The notes under the pieces are model-generated. The model searched no databases. It worked only from the letters and a program-made list of their open reading frames with translations, and was not told where the DNA came from. From Sphingomonadales bacterium (GTDB lineage: Bacteria; Pseudomonadota; Alphaproteobacteria; Sphingomonadales; Sphingomonadaceae), in contig JAGWUU010000073.1 in assembly GCA_028868335.1 (NCBI GenBank), forward strand, positions 1 to 11,632: DNA of 11,632 nt, given 5' to 3'. The translations under genes were made by a program, and so were the position numbers. Below are positions 1 through 6,799 of this stretch, in pieces; within the stretch, counting starts at the first letter, position 1, and every line of letters starts with the position of its first letter.

Positions 1-1
1 A

Positions 2-894
2 CCCCTGCTCGAAGCTGAGGTCGAGGGAGTGACGATGTGGTTCAAGGCAGAGAGCCTGCAACCTGTCGGGGCCTTCAAGATTCGCGGGGCGTGGCATCGC
101 CTGTCCGACCTTTCGCCTGAAGAGCGGGCGCGCGGCGTGGTCGGCGTGTCGAGCGGCAACCATGCGCAGGGGGTTGCATGGGCGGCCAAGCGACTGGGTA
201 TCCACGCGCGGATGGTGATGCCCAACGACGCCCCGCAAATCAAAGTCGAGGCAACTCTCGATCATGGTGCGGAAATCGTGTTCTACGATCGACCCGGCGG
301 AGAGGATCGCGATGCCCTTGCAGCGCGACTGGTGGAAGAAAGCGGAGCAACGCTGGTTCACGCCTACGCCGACCCCTGGGTGATCGAAGGCCAGGGGTCG
401 ATCGGGCTGGAGATCGCCAGCCAACTTGCCGCGCGCGGTGTGCCCGGCCCGACCCGGCTGGTCTGCCCGCTTGGTGGGGGCGGCCTGACGGCTGGGCTGG
501 CCTTGCCTGTCCCGAGGCTGAAATCGTGCCGGTCGAACCGGAAGGTTGGGATGACGTCAGGATCAGCCTTGAGCGCGGCGAGATCGTCAGGGTGGCAGAC
601 ATTTCCGCGCCGACGGCCTGCGATGCGCTGCAAACGCCGTCCACCCGGCCGATCAACTTTGCCGTGATCCGCGAACGGGTAAGGCAGATTCCCGTCGTGA
701 CGGCGGCGGAGGTGCGCGCCGCCCAGCGCTTCGCCTTCGAGAAGCTGCGCGTGGTGGTAGAACCGGGCGGGTCGGTCGGGCTCGCAGCGGTGCTGGCGGG
801 CAAGGTTGCAACGGACGGTGTGACGGCGATCATCCTGTCGGGCGGAAACACTGATCCCCAGGCCTTCGCAAGGGTGCTGCTAGGCGTCGATTAG
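2..894 (+). pseudogene. PLP-dependent threonine/serine dehydratase, 5'-truncated by window edge and frameshifted
   Basis: Fold-type II PLP enzyme of the threonine dehydratase / serine racemase group, which deaminates L-Thr or L-Ser to the 2-oxoacid and ammonia in the cytoplasm. Frame 2 is open from the first bases and reads PLLEAEVEGVTMWFKAESLQ, the usual family N-terminus, so only about 20-25 residues lie upstream of the window. Visible motifs are QPVGAFKIRGA (PLP Schiff-base Lys in AFK), SSGNHAQG, and the phosphate-binding loop GGGGL near 475-487. After ...LTAGLAL the frame is lost. The matching continuation (ACPEAEIVPVEPEGWDD) lies in frame 1 from 505 and runs through VEPGGSVGLAA and ILSGGN to a TAG at 892-894. 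One missing G at about 505 (TTG-CCT for TTG-GCC-T) explains the switch. There are no other lesions, so this is a recent mutation or a sequencing error. No ACT domain is present, which favours a catabolic enzyme over the biosynthetic IlvA type. Confidence 0.85.
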
Positions 895-964
895 TTGCGT
901 TTGACAATCGGTTTTATCCGGCACACCTTCCATGCGGTTCTCGACAAGGAACGGGGGGAAAATA

Positions 965-1399
965 ATGGAAGCCAGGATGCTGGCGCCGGCCGCCGCATTG
1001 GTGATCTGGTCGCTGATCATGTTGCTGTGGATCGTGTTCACGCGCTTTCCAGCGATGGCCAAACTGGGCCTGACGGCCGGAACGGCGAAGCCAGGCGGGC
1101 GCGGCCAGGACCTTGACGGCGTGCTGCCGGACGCGGTGCAGTGGAAGTCGCACAATTACACACACCTGATGGAGCAGCCGACCATCTTCTACCCGACGGT
1201 GGTGATCCTCGCGATAGTGGGGCCAACCTCGCTCGATGTCACCCTCGCCTGGGCCTATGTCGCCATCCGCATCGTTCATTCGCTCTGGCAATCGCTGGTC
1301 AATCGACTGCCGGTGCGGATCACGTTGTTCACCTTGTCGACCGTCTGCCTGCTGATCCTGGCGCTTCATGCCGCCAGGCTGACAATTTTAGCTGCCTGA
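965..1399 (+). CDS. MAPEG family membrane protein (first of a tandem pair)
   Basis: 144-aa integral membrane protein of the MAPEG superfamily (membrane-associated proteins in eicosanoid and glutathione metabolism). These are four-helix membrane proteins, some acting as glutathione transferases; the bacterial substrate is not known here. A hydrophobic helix lies at about residues 7-27, then a polar Gly-rich loop, then the conserved block VQWKSHNYTHLMEQPTIFYP, and further helices containing AWAYVAIRIVHSLWQ and a C-terminal hydrophobic segment. The block with Asn-Tyr, Glu-x-Pro and Arg-x-x-His-Ser is the recognisable MAPEG core. The start at 965 is preferred over an in-frame ATG at 932 because a purine-rich GGGGGGAA stretch lies just upstream and the protein then matches its paralogue's length. 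It begins 70 nt after the dehydratase and 13 nt before the second MAPEG gene, so the pair is probably one operon. Confidence 0.85.
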   Translation: MEARMLAPAAALVIWSLIMLLWIVFTRFPAMAKLGLTAGTAKPGGRGQDLDGVLPDAVQWKSHNYTHLMEQPTIFYPTVVILAIVGPTSLDVTLAWAYVAIRIVHSLWQSLVNRLPVRITLFTLSTVCLLILALHAARLTILAA

Positions 1400-1412
1400 G
1401 AGGAACTGGACG

Positions 1413-1856
1413 ATGATCGGAATGGAAATCCTCAAGCCGCTGGCGGTCCTCGCCGGGTGGACCATGATCATGTGGATCTGGATGTACGCAACGCGCATTC
1501 CCGCAATCAACAAGCTGCCCAAACCCAGCGAACCGGGCGCCGACCAGGGCTGGACCGGAGCCATGCTGGAAAGCCTGTTGCCGCGCGAGGTACAGTGGAA
1601 GGCGCACAATTATAACCACCTCCACGAAGCACCGACGGTGTTCTACGCGGTGGCGCTGGCGCTGGCGATCATTGGCAAGGGCGACGGAATCAACGCGGAC
1701 ATCGCCTGGGCTTACGTGGCCCTGCGCATCGTCCACTCGATCTTCCAGGCCACGGTCAACAAGGTGATGCCGCGCTTCGCATTGTTCGCGCTGTCATCGC
1801 TGTGCCTTATGGCGTTGTGCCTGCATCTGCTGATTGCGGTGTTCCACGCCGCCTGA
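1413..1856 (+). CDS. MAPEG family membrane protein (second of a tandem pair)
   Basis: 147-aa MAPEG-family membrane protein, a paralogue of the gene directly upstream. The two align end to end: both start with a helix ending in a TR(I/F)PA motif, then a variable Gly/Pro loop, then LLPREVQWKAHNYNHLHEAP, then AWAYVALRIVHSIFQATVN and a final hydrophobic helix. The ATG at 1413 has AGGAAC six bases upstream (1401-1406), a good ribosome binding site, and follows the first gene after only 13 nt. The direct adjacency and clear identity indicate tandem duplication. Because MAPEG proteins form homo- or heterotrimers, the two products could assemble together; that is inference. The substrate is unknown. 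Confidence 0.87.
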   Translation: MIGMEILKPLAVLAGWTMIMWIWMYATRIPAINKLPKPSEPGADQGWTGAMLESLLPREVQWKAHNYNHLHEAPTVFYAVALALAIIGKGDGINADIAWAYVALRIVHSIFQATVNKVMPRFALFALSSLCLMALCLHLLIAVFHAA

Positions 1857-1870
1857 GCGGGAAGACAATA

Positions 1871-1894
1871 CCGGCCGGGTCCGCGCCCGGCCGG
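1871..1894. terminator. GC-rich hairpin between convergent MAPEG and TonB-receptor genes
   Basis: A perfect 9-bp inverted repeat, CCGGCCGGG (1871-1879) and CCCGGCCGG (1886-1894), around a 6-nt loop TCCGCG. It sits exactly between two convergent stop codons (1856 and 1900), where a shared terminator is expected. On the minus strand it is followed by TATTGTCTT, moderately U-rich. The plus side has no T run, so it is at best a weak intrinsic terminator for the MAPEG transcript and a better one for the receptor gene. Confidence 0.5.
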
Positions 1895-1899
1895 ACACC

Positions 1900-4317
1900 C
1901 TAGAATATCTTGCGGAAGCTCAGCGAGATGACCCGCCCGCGCGGATCGATATAGTCCGGCTGATAGGACAACGGCACCGCGCCGCTGGCGTCGGTCACGT
2001 TCTGGCGGGCGTCGAACACGTTCTCGATCTGCACACCCATGCGCGAGCCCTTGAAGAACGGTGTCGACTTTACCAGCTTCGGCATCCGCCCGAGATCGGC
2101 GAACAGGTTGACATTGACCTTGGCCAGAGCGCCGAAGCGCAAATCGCTCGACCCTGGCACCCCGCTGGCGCGCACGCTGGTTGCTTCGGCCCATGTGCCC
2201 TGGATGAAGGTGCCAAATCCCTTGTAGAATGCTCCACCGTTGAACTCGAAGCTGTTACGTGGCGTACCGCCACCGCTCAGCGCGTCACCATCGAGCAAGT
2301 TGAGCATCGGTCCGCCGGGCGCGACCAACACCGTGCTGGTGAATTGGATGGTGTGGTAGAAGCCCAGATTCCAGCGGCCTTGGCCGTTGCCGCCAAACAT
2401 CATGCCCCGACCGCCGCCACCTCCACCCGAAGGCGGCCCACCCGCGCCAGGAAGCGGGCCGCCGGGGCGTGGACCGCGCCCGCCGCCGAACATGCTACCC
2501 ATTCCGCCCATTCCGCTGTCCTGCGCCTTGCCGATCGTCCCGCCAAGGTTGATCCCCCAGCGCAGGCGCGACCCGTTCTGTTCCGCAAGAGTGACCGGGC
2601 GCTGATCGACCGCGACGATGTTCCCGGCCGCATCGCGCGTCACTCGCCCGGGGAAAGCCGCCTCGATCGCCGGGGTCAGCAAGGGGAAACCCGCGCTGAC
2701 ATCGCTCGAGCGATTGCGGAAATATTCAACCAGGAAATTGGAATTCTTCAGCACCGGCAACTGCCAGTTGGCTGAGAGCTTGAGATCGCGTTGGCGTTCC
2801 TTGAGAAGACCGGCATTTCCGCCCCCCGCCACCGTGGCAAGCACGGTTTTTCCGGTAACGAAATCATAAACTGGAACATTGAGGGTCAGGGTTTGAGGGT
2901 TGCCAAGTTGCGCCAGACTCGGCGCTGCTTCGTTGACGATATAGCTGGCCTGCAAACCCAGCCGCCCCGTCGGTGACCAGGTCACGCCCGCGCTCCAGTC
3001 GGTCAGGCCACCAAAATCGGAAAGGTGATCGTAGCCTGCGCTGACGTTGAGCGTGATGTCGCCCACGGCATCGAGGAAATTCTCGCGGCGGCTGGTAACT
3101 GGGATCACCAGATTGAGCCCGGTCGAAACGTCACCACGGATAAGGTCCGCCGCGCTGGCGGTGCTGCGGGTATCGCTGCTCTGGATGTTCGACCAGGCAA
3201 AGCCCAGCTTGACGGTCGCGCCGACGTCACCGCCCGGCAGCCGCATCGGGTGGCCGATCATCGTCGCCAGGCTGGTCACGCTGTCGGTGTTGCTTTTGGC
3301 GTTGTCGAAGCCGGTTCCGGCATAGCGGTCGATCCGGGTTTCGCTTTCGCTATGGCTGGCGTCTGTCGTCGCGGAAAACTGCCATCGCCCGAAATTGGTG
3401 TTGAGCCCCGCCCCACTCGCAAAGGTCGTGACATGGCTGGCGCGCTTCAGCGGAGCATCAAGCGCGTCGAGCCCGGATTCGCTCTGGCTGTCGGCACGCG
3501 ATGCATTGCCGTTGAGGCTGACCTGACCGGCCTTGCCGTCCTTGCCCAAGCCATGCGACCACGACAGGTTGAGGCCGTAGTTGGCAGTGTCAGGGATCAA
3601 GGTGCGATGCTGCGCCGGATCAGGGCTGCCAGCAGGAACGGGATTTGCCTGGATCACACCCCGCTCACTTTCATAGAGCGGACTGGTATCGTCGGTCGTC
3701 GCGGTCACGCTCAGACGGCTTTGGCCCTGGATCTTGAGTAGAGTCCCTTCCAGTGACCCGGTCGAGAAGCCTCCGCGCGTCGGCACGCCGAATTTGGCTT
3801 CGACGGAGCGGCTGCGAAAATTGTCCTTGAGGATGAAGTTGATCACCCGCGCATCGGGAGGAAAGCCATAACGCAACGCCACCTCTTCGGGCAGCACCTC
3901 CATTCTCCGAATCGCCTCCGGAGGAAAATTGCGCATTTCACGAAAGTTGGCGATGCGCTGGCCATTGACAAGGATCACCGGCATTCCGCTGCCGCGCCCG
4001 CGCCCCGATCCGGTCTGGGCGCTGACGCGGCCCAGCAACTCGGTGATCGAACCCGCGCCAAGCGCCGCAATTTCATTTTCATCGTAAGTTGCGATCGGAG
4101 CCTGTGCCGCCTCGATCTGTCCCTTGATCCGCGTGGCAACCACCACGATCTGCTTGCTGTCCGCGGGCGCGGATTCGGTATCAGCAGTTTCGGTCGGTTG
4201 CGCGGCGGTCGGCACGACCGCTTGCGCCCCGGCAATTGGCGCAGCTTCCTGCGCGTTCGCCGGAACAGCCGAGAACGCAACACCAAGTACCGCAAGGGAA
4301 GTCGTTTTCTTGATCAT
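1900..4317 (-). CDS. TonB-dependent outer-membrane receptor with Gly-rich insert
   Basis: 805-aa outer-membrane transporter powered by TonB-ExbBD; the ligand cannot be read from sequence. Residues 1-22 form a Sec signal peptide (MIKKTTSLAVLG..., cleavage predicted at ANA|QE). A TonB-box-like segment, KQIVVVATR, follows at about residues 55-63, and then the plug domain with LVNGQRIANFREMRNFPPEA, EVLPEEVALRYGFPPDARVI and NFILK. The rest is beta-barrel-like alternating sequence ending in VISLSFRKIF, with the terminal Phe typical of BamA-recognised proteins. Residues about 600-647 form a Gly/Met/Pro-rich insert (about 2377-2520) between strand-like segments LRWGINLGGTIG and GRWNLGFYHTIQF. The PPEAI...EVLPEEVAL type of plug is common in sphingomonad receptors. 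The gene stands alone: convergent with the MAPEG pair and divergent from infA. The start is chosen for the signal peptide, and the upstream Shine-Dalgarno is weak. Confidence 0.93.
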   Translation of the reverse strand: MIKKTTSLAVLGVAFSAVPANAQEAAPIAGAQAVVPTAAQPTETADTESAPADSKQIVVVATRIKGQIEAAQAPIATYDENEIAALGAGSITELLGRVSAQTGSGRGRGSGMPVILVNGQRIANFREMRNFPPEAIRRMEVLPEEVALRYGFPPDARVINFILKDNFRSRSVEAKFGVPTRGGFSTGSLEGTLLKIQGQSRLSVTATTDDTSPLYESERGVIQANPVPAGSPDPAQHRTLIPDTANYGLNLSWSHGLGKDGKAGQVSLNGNASRADSQSESGLDALDAPLKRASHVTTFASGAGLNTNFGRWQFSATTDASHSESETRIDRYAGTGFDNAKSNTDSVTSLATMIGHPMRLPGGDVGATVKLGFAWSNIQSSDTRSTASAADLIRGDVSTGLNLVIPVTSRRENFLDAVGDITLNVSAGYDHLSDFGGLTDWSAGVTWSPTGRLGLQASYIVNEAAPSLAQLGNPQTLTLNVPVYDFVTGKTVLATVAGGGNAGLLKERQRDLKLSANWQLPVLKNSNFLVEYFRNRSSDVSAGFPLLTPAIEAAFPGRVTRDAAGNIVAVDQRPVTLAEQNGSRLRWGINLGGTIGKAQDSGMGGMGSMFGGGRGPRPGGPLPGAGGPPSGGGGGGRGMMFGGNGQGRWNLGFYHTIQFTSTVLVAPGGPMLNLLDGDALSGGGTPRNSFEFNGGAFYKGFGTFIQGTWAEATSVRASGVPGSSDLRFGALAKVNVNLFADLGRMPKLVKSTPFFKGSRMGVQIENVFDARQNVTDASGAVPLSYQPDYIDPRGRVISLSFRKIF

Positions 4318-4568
4318 TTGCTACCAGTGGGAACCTGCAGGTGAACAGTTCTTGACCCTGCGACGGAGCGCCGATGCAGTTCGGCCGCCGACGGGCGCAT
4401 CAGCCAATGGCAACGTCGAATTTGTGCGGCAAGGACAGGCCGGGTAATAAATTGTCACACCGGCGATACATTCGCCACGCGTCGATCGCGCCTAAGGCTT
4501 CCCTTTTCCACCACTCGCGGTTATGGCGCGCCGCAATGAACCTGACCAAACACGGAAACTGAGCGCGG
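4318..4568. other. Divergent intergenic region between TonB receptor and infA
   Basis: 251 bp without a convincing gene. It must hold the promoters of both the receptor (minus strand) and infA (plus strand), but no confident -35/-10 pair is visible. There is an AT-rich patch TAATAAATTGT at 4445-4455, and next to it a small perfect hairpin GGCGA-TACAT-TCGCC at 4462-4476. Either could be part of a promoter or operator. No iron box or other known operator was recognised. Confidence 0.4.
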
Positions 4569-4814
4569 ATGGCGAAAGAAGAACTTCTGGAAATGCGAGG
4601 GACGGTCGTTGAACTGCTGCCCAACGCAATGTTCCGCGTCCGCCTCGAAAACGATCACGAAATCCTCGGCCACACCGCTGGCAAGATGCGCAAGAACCGC
4701 ATCCGCGTGCTGGTGGGCGATGAGGTGCTGGTCGAACTGACCCCTTATGACCTGACCAAGGGGCGGATCACCTATCGCTTCATGCCGGGCCGCGGCGGCC
4801 CCGGACAGTATTGA
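4569..4814 (+). CDS. infA: Translation initiation factor IF-1
   Basis: 81-aa single S1/OB-fold protein that binds the ribosomal A site of the 30S subunit during initiation, with IF-2 and IF-3. The sequence starts MAKEELLEMRGTVVELLPNA and has the highly conserved family blocks MFRVRLEN, GKMRKNRIRVL, GD, and VELTPYDLTKGRI. It is about nine residues longer than the 72-aa E. coli protein, with a Gly-rich tail MPGRGGPGQY of the kind seen in alphaproteobacterial IF-1. The start at 4569 is fixed by homology. It is the first gene of a tightly overlapping string: its TGA (4812-4814) lies inside the TTGA start of maf. Confidence 0.97.
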   Translation: MAKEELLEMRGTVVELLPNAMFRVRLENDHEILGHTAGKMRKNRIRVLVGDEVLVELTPYDLTKGRITYRFMPGRGGPGQY

Positions 4815-5407
4815 GCGCGCCGGCAGCGGACCGCTGGCCGCGGCTCGTCCTGGCCTCCTCTTCGCCGCGCCGCCGCGATCTGCTGGCACGCATCGGCGTA
4901 ACGGCTGACCGGATCGCCAGTCCCGACATCGACGAAACCCCGCTAAAGGGCGAAAGCCCGCGCGCCTATGCCGTGCGGCTGGCCGAGGCCAAGGCCCGCG
5001 CCGTCGTGCGCGCGGCGGACGAGGTGGTCCTCGCGGGGGACACCACGGTCGCGCTCGGCCGCCGCATCCTGCCCCCTGCCGACAGCGAAGTGGTTCAGCG
5101 CAAGCTGCTCGCGCTGCTTTCGGGGCGGCGGCATCGCTGCATCTCGTCGGTCTGCGCGATCGACACCCAGGGCAAGGCGCGCACGCGCACCGTTGAAACG
5201 GTGGTCGCCTTCAAGCGCCTGAGCCCTGCCGAAATCGACGCCTACATCGCCAGCGGCGAAGGGCTGGGCAAGGCAGGCGGCTATGCCATCCAGGGCCGCG
5301 CCGAAGCCCTGATCCGCTTCGTTTCGGGCAGCCATTCGGGCGTCATCGGCCTGCCGCTGTTCGAGACGCGCGCCTTGCTCAAGGCGGCAGGTCTGTCCCT
5401 TGGCTGA
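4811..5407 (+). CDS. maf: Maf-family nucleoside triphosphate pyrophosphatase
   Basis: 198-aa Maf/YhdE-type pyrophosphatase that hydrolyses non-canonical or excess NTPs (typically dTTP/UTP for the YhdE branch) to NMP and PPi in the cytoplasm. Motifs are LASSSPRRRDLLARIGV at residues 13-29 (the ASxSPRR signature), DIDETPLKGESPRAY, the catalytic region VVLAGDTTVALG, and KAGGYAIQGRAEALI followed by GSHSGVIGLPLFET. The KAGxYxIQG block resembles YhdE (dTTP/UTP) rather than the YceF m7GTPase branch; the usual Asp before KAG is Gly here. The start is TTG at 4811. It is the only in-frame start before the catalytic motif, and it overlaps the infA stop by 4 nt (TTGA), suggesting translational coupling. 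Its stop lies inside the start region of the next gene. Confidence 0.93.
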   Translation: MSAPAADRWPRLVLASSSPRRRDLLARIGVTADRIASPDIDETPLKGESPRAYAVRLAEAKARAVVRAADEVVLAGDTTVALGRRILPPADSEVVQRKLLALLSGRRHRCISSVCAIDTQGKARTRTVETVVAFKRLSPAEIDAYIASGEGLGKAGGYAIQGRAEALIRFVSGSHSGVIGLPLFETRALLKAAGLSLG

Positions 5408-6359
5408 GTGGCTCGTCGAAGAGGGGATCGGCGAGGAACGCGCGATCCTGCTCGACGGCGGCGAGGTATTGGCCGCGCGACTGCGCTGGCCCGGCCGGCT
5501 GGAGGCTGGCCTCATCGCCGATGCGGTCCTCCAATCGCGCACGGCGGGGGCGCGGCGGGGCACGGCACGGTTCGATTGCGGCGAGGAAGCGCTTGCCGAC
5601 AACCTGCCCGCCGAAGCCTGCGAAGGGGCGCCCATTCGACTGAAGGTGACGCGCGCCGCAATGTCCGAAGGCGGACGCCACAAGCTGGCCCAGGCCAAGC
5701 CCACTGCCGAGCCGCTCCGTCCCGCACCGGGGCTGGCCCAGGCCATAGCGGGTCGGATCGTCAGGTCCTTCCCGACCGGCCTGTGGGAAGACGTGTTCGG
5801 CGATGCCGCCCTGGCAAGGTTCGACTTCAGCGGCGGCTCGCTGGTCGTTTCGCCGACCCCGGCTATGACCGTGATCGACGTTGACGGCACGCTTGCCCCA
5901 CCGGCTCTTGCGCTGGCGGCGGTTCCCGCGCTGGCGCGGACGATCGGGCGAATGGACCTTGCGGGCTCAATCGCGATCGACTTCCCGACCCTTTCCGACA
6001 AGGCGCAACGGCGCGCAGTTGACGAGGCGCTGGGCGCAGCGTTGGCGCAATGGCCGCATGAGCGCACCGCGATGAACGGGTTCGGCCTGGTGCAACTCGT
6101 CGCCCGCAGCGAACGGCCTTCGCTTGTCGCGCGGCTCGCGCAGGATCGCGAGGGCGCCTTCGCCCGGCTGCTGCTGCGTCTGGCGGAGCGGGTGGACGCC
6201 CCCGGCACGTTGCTGCTCACCGCCGCTCGCCGCGTGCAGGCTCGCGTCCGGCCGGAATGGCTCGATGAATTGCGCCGCCGGACCGGGCGTGACATGCGCT
6301 GGAGCAATGAGGATCCGATCCTCATCGATTCGATCTCTGTTCAGGCCGTGCCGTCATGA
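5400..6359 (+). CDS. Minimal ribonuclease E/G-family protein
   Basis: 319-aa member of the RNase E/G family, much shorter than E. coli RNase G (about 490 aa) or the RNase E catalytic half (about 510 aa). The N-terminal part (residues 1-100, EERAILLDGGEVLAARL...) resembles the RNase E start with a reduced S1 domain. The catalytic core keeps TVIDVDG (Asp160) and AIDFPTLSD (Asp194), matching the two metal-binding Asp of E. coli RNase E (D303, D346), though the Asn of IDVN is Asp here. The block MNGFGLVQLVARSERPSL aligns with the GLxExxRxR segment. The CPxC zinc-link and most of the 5'-sensor region are absent. The start is TTG at 5400, overlapping maf by 8 nt, and the stop overlaps yacG (ATGA). 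It is either a compact processing RNase or a divergent paralogue; activity is not assured. Confidence 0.82.
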   Translation: MAEWLVEEGIGEERAILLDGGEVLAARLRWPGRLEAGLIADAVLQSRTAGARRGTARFDCGEEALADNLPAEACEGAPIRLKVTRAAMSEGGRHKLAQAKPTAEPLRPAPGLAQAIAGRIVRSFPTGLWEDVFGDAALARFDFSGGSLVVSPTPAMTVIDVDGTLAPPALALAAVPALARTIGRMDLAGSIAIDFPTLSDKAQRRAVDEALGAALAQWPHERTAMNGFGLVQLVARSERPSLVARLAQDREGAFARLLLRLAERVDAPGTLLLTAARRVQARVRPEWLDELRRRTGRDMRWSNEDPILIDSISVQAVPS

Positions 6360-6523
6360 CTATCCTTCCGAAGAAATGCCCGATCTGCGGAAAGCCGCGT
6401 CACGCCGAACATGCGCCGTTCTGTTCGACCCGTTGCAAGGATCGCGACCTCGTCCGCTGGCTGGACGATGGCTATGCCCTGCCCGGCCCGCCTGCGATCG
6501 ACGAAGAAGCCGACAAAGCGTAA
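6356..6523 (+). CDS. yacG: YacG-family zinc-ribbon protein (DNA gyrase inhibitor)
   Basis: 55-aa small protein beginning MTILPKKCPICGKPRHAEH. It has a four-cysteine zinc site, C8-x2-C11-x11-C23-x3-C27 (CPIC ... FCSTRC), followed by the family-typical KDRDLVRWLDDGYALPG and an acidic tail. E. coli YacG binds GyrB and inhibits DNA gyrase; whether this protein does so is inferred from family membership. ATG 6356-6358 overlaps the TGA of the RNase gene (6357-6359), so it is the last gene of the overlapping infA-maf-RNase-yacG string. In many Alphaproteobacteria yacG follows maf and RNase E/G genes, which supports the call. Confidence 0.92.
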   Translation: MTILPKKCPICGKPRHAEHAPFCSTRCKDRDLVRWLDDGYALPGPPAIDEEADKA

Positions 6524-6580
6524 CGTGCCCTCTTGCCAAGGCGCGTCGGCTTCGCCATAGGCGCGCTTCCAACCGCTCGC

Positions 6581-6599
6581 CGGTCCGTCAAACGGACTG
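6581..6599 (+). other. Stem-loop between yacG and tRNA-Phe
   Basis: CGGTCCGT (6581-6588) and ACGGACTG (6592-6599) pair over 8 bp, with one G-U, around a 3-nt loop CAA. It lies 58 nt after the yacG stop and ends 13 nt before the mature tRNA. With no T tract it is not a standard intrinsic terminator. It could mark the operon end or the tRNA 5' precursor. Confidence 0.35.
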
Positions 6600-6612
6600 C
6601 CGCCGCAGCGCT

Positions 6613-6688
6613 GCCCGGGTAGCTCAGTTGGTAGAGCACATGACTGAAAATCATGGTGTCGGCGGTTCAATTCCGTCCCCGGGCACCA
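6613..6688 (+). tRNA. tRNA-Phe (anticodon GAA)
   Basis: 76-nt cloverleaf with encoded CCA. Acceptor GCCCGGG (6613-6619) pairs with CCCGGGC (6678-6684), with discriminator A6685 and CCA 6686-6688. The D arm is GCTC-AGTTGGTA-GAGC (6622-6637). The anticodon stem CATGA/TCATG (6639-6643, 6651-6655) encloses loop CTGAAAA with anticodon GAA at 6646-6648. The variable loop is GTGTC. The T arm GGCGG-TTCAATT-CCGTC (6661-6677) has one G-U pair. All elements match bacterial tRNA-Phe. Confidence 0.98.
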
Positions 6689-6765
6689 TTGCCTCTCCCG
6701 TTGAAATCGGGACGGCAGCTTGCCATCATTCGGTACATTTGCGCCAAAATTGTTTCACGCCGCGA

Positions 6766-6794
6766 TTGATTCGAGTGATGTTGCGGCGCACAAT
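6766..6794 (+). promoter_or_regulatory. Candidate sigma-70-type promoter of nasT
   Basis: TTGATT (6766-6771) and CACAAT (6789-6794), each 4 of 6 to the consensus hexamers, are separated by exactly 17 nt. A start site 6-7 nt downstream would fall at 6800-6801, on the A of the nasT ATG, which would give a leaderless mRNA. There is no Shine-Dalgarno before nasT, in agreement. This is based on consensus matching only. Confidence 0.35.
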
Positions 6795-6799
6795 GAACT

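Noticed and set aside
901..929. Exact -35 hexamer TTGACA just after the dehydratase stop, as a promoter for the MAPEG genes
   Set aside because: No acceptable -10 at 16-18 nt spacing (17-nt spacing gives ACACCT), so it is not reported as a promoter.
1834..2775. 313-codon plus-strand open frame opposite the TonB receptor, including a Pro-rich stretch
   Set aside because: The Pro-rich stretch is the antisense of the receptor's Gly-rich insert, and nothing else in it is recognisable.
4422..4450. TTGTGC-N17-TAATAA as the infA promoter
   Set aside because: Each hexamer matches consensus at only about 3 of 6 positions. It is too weak to call, though the AT-rich patch is mentioned in the intergenic entry.
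4943..6325. 460-codon open frame on the minus strand opposite maf and the RNase gene
   Set aside because: Its Arg/Ser/Ala-rich composition and lack of any family motif, opposite two recognisable genes, mark it as a GC-rich antisense shadow.
6696..6724. Terminator after tRNA-Phe (TCCCG/CGGGA and GGCA/TGCC hairpins)
   Set aside because: The stems are 4-5 bp with no T tract, too weak to call a terminator.
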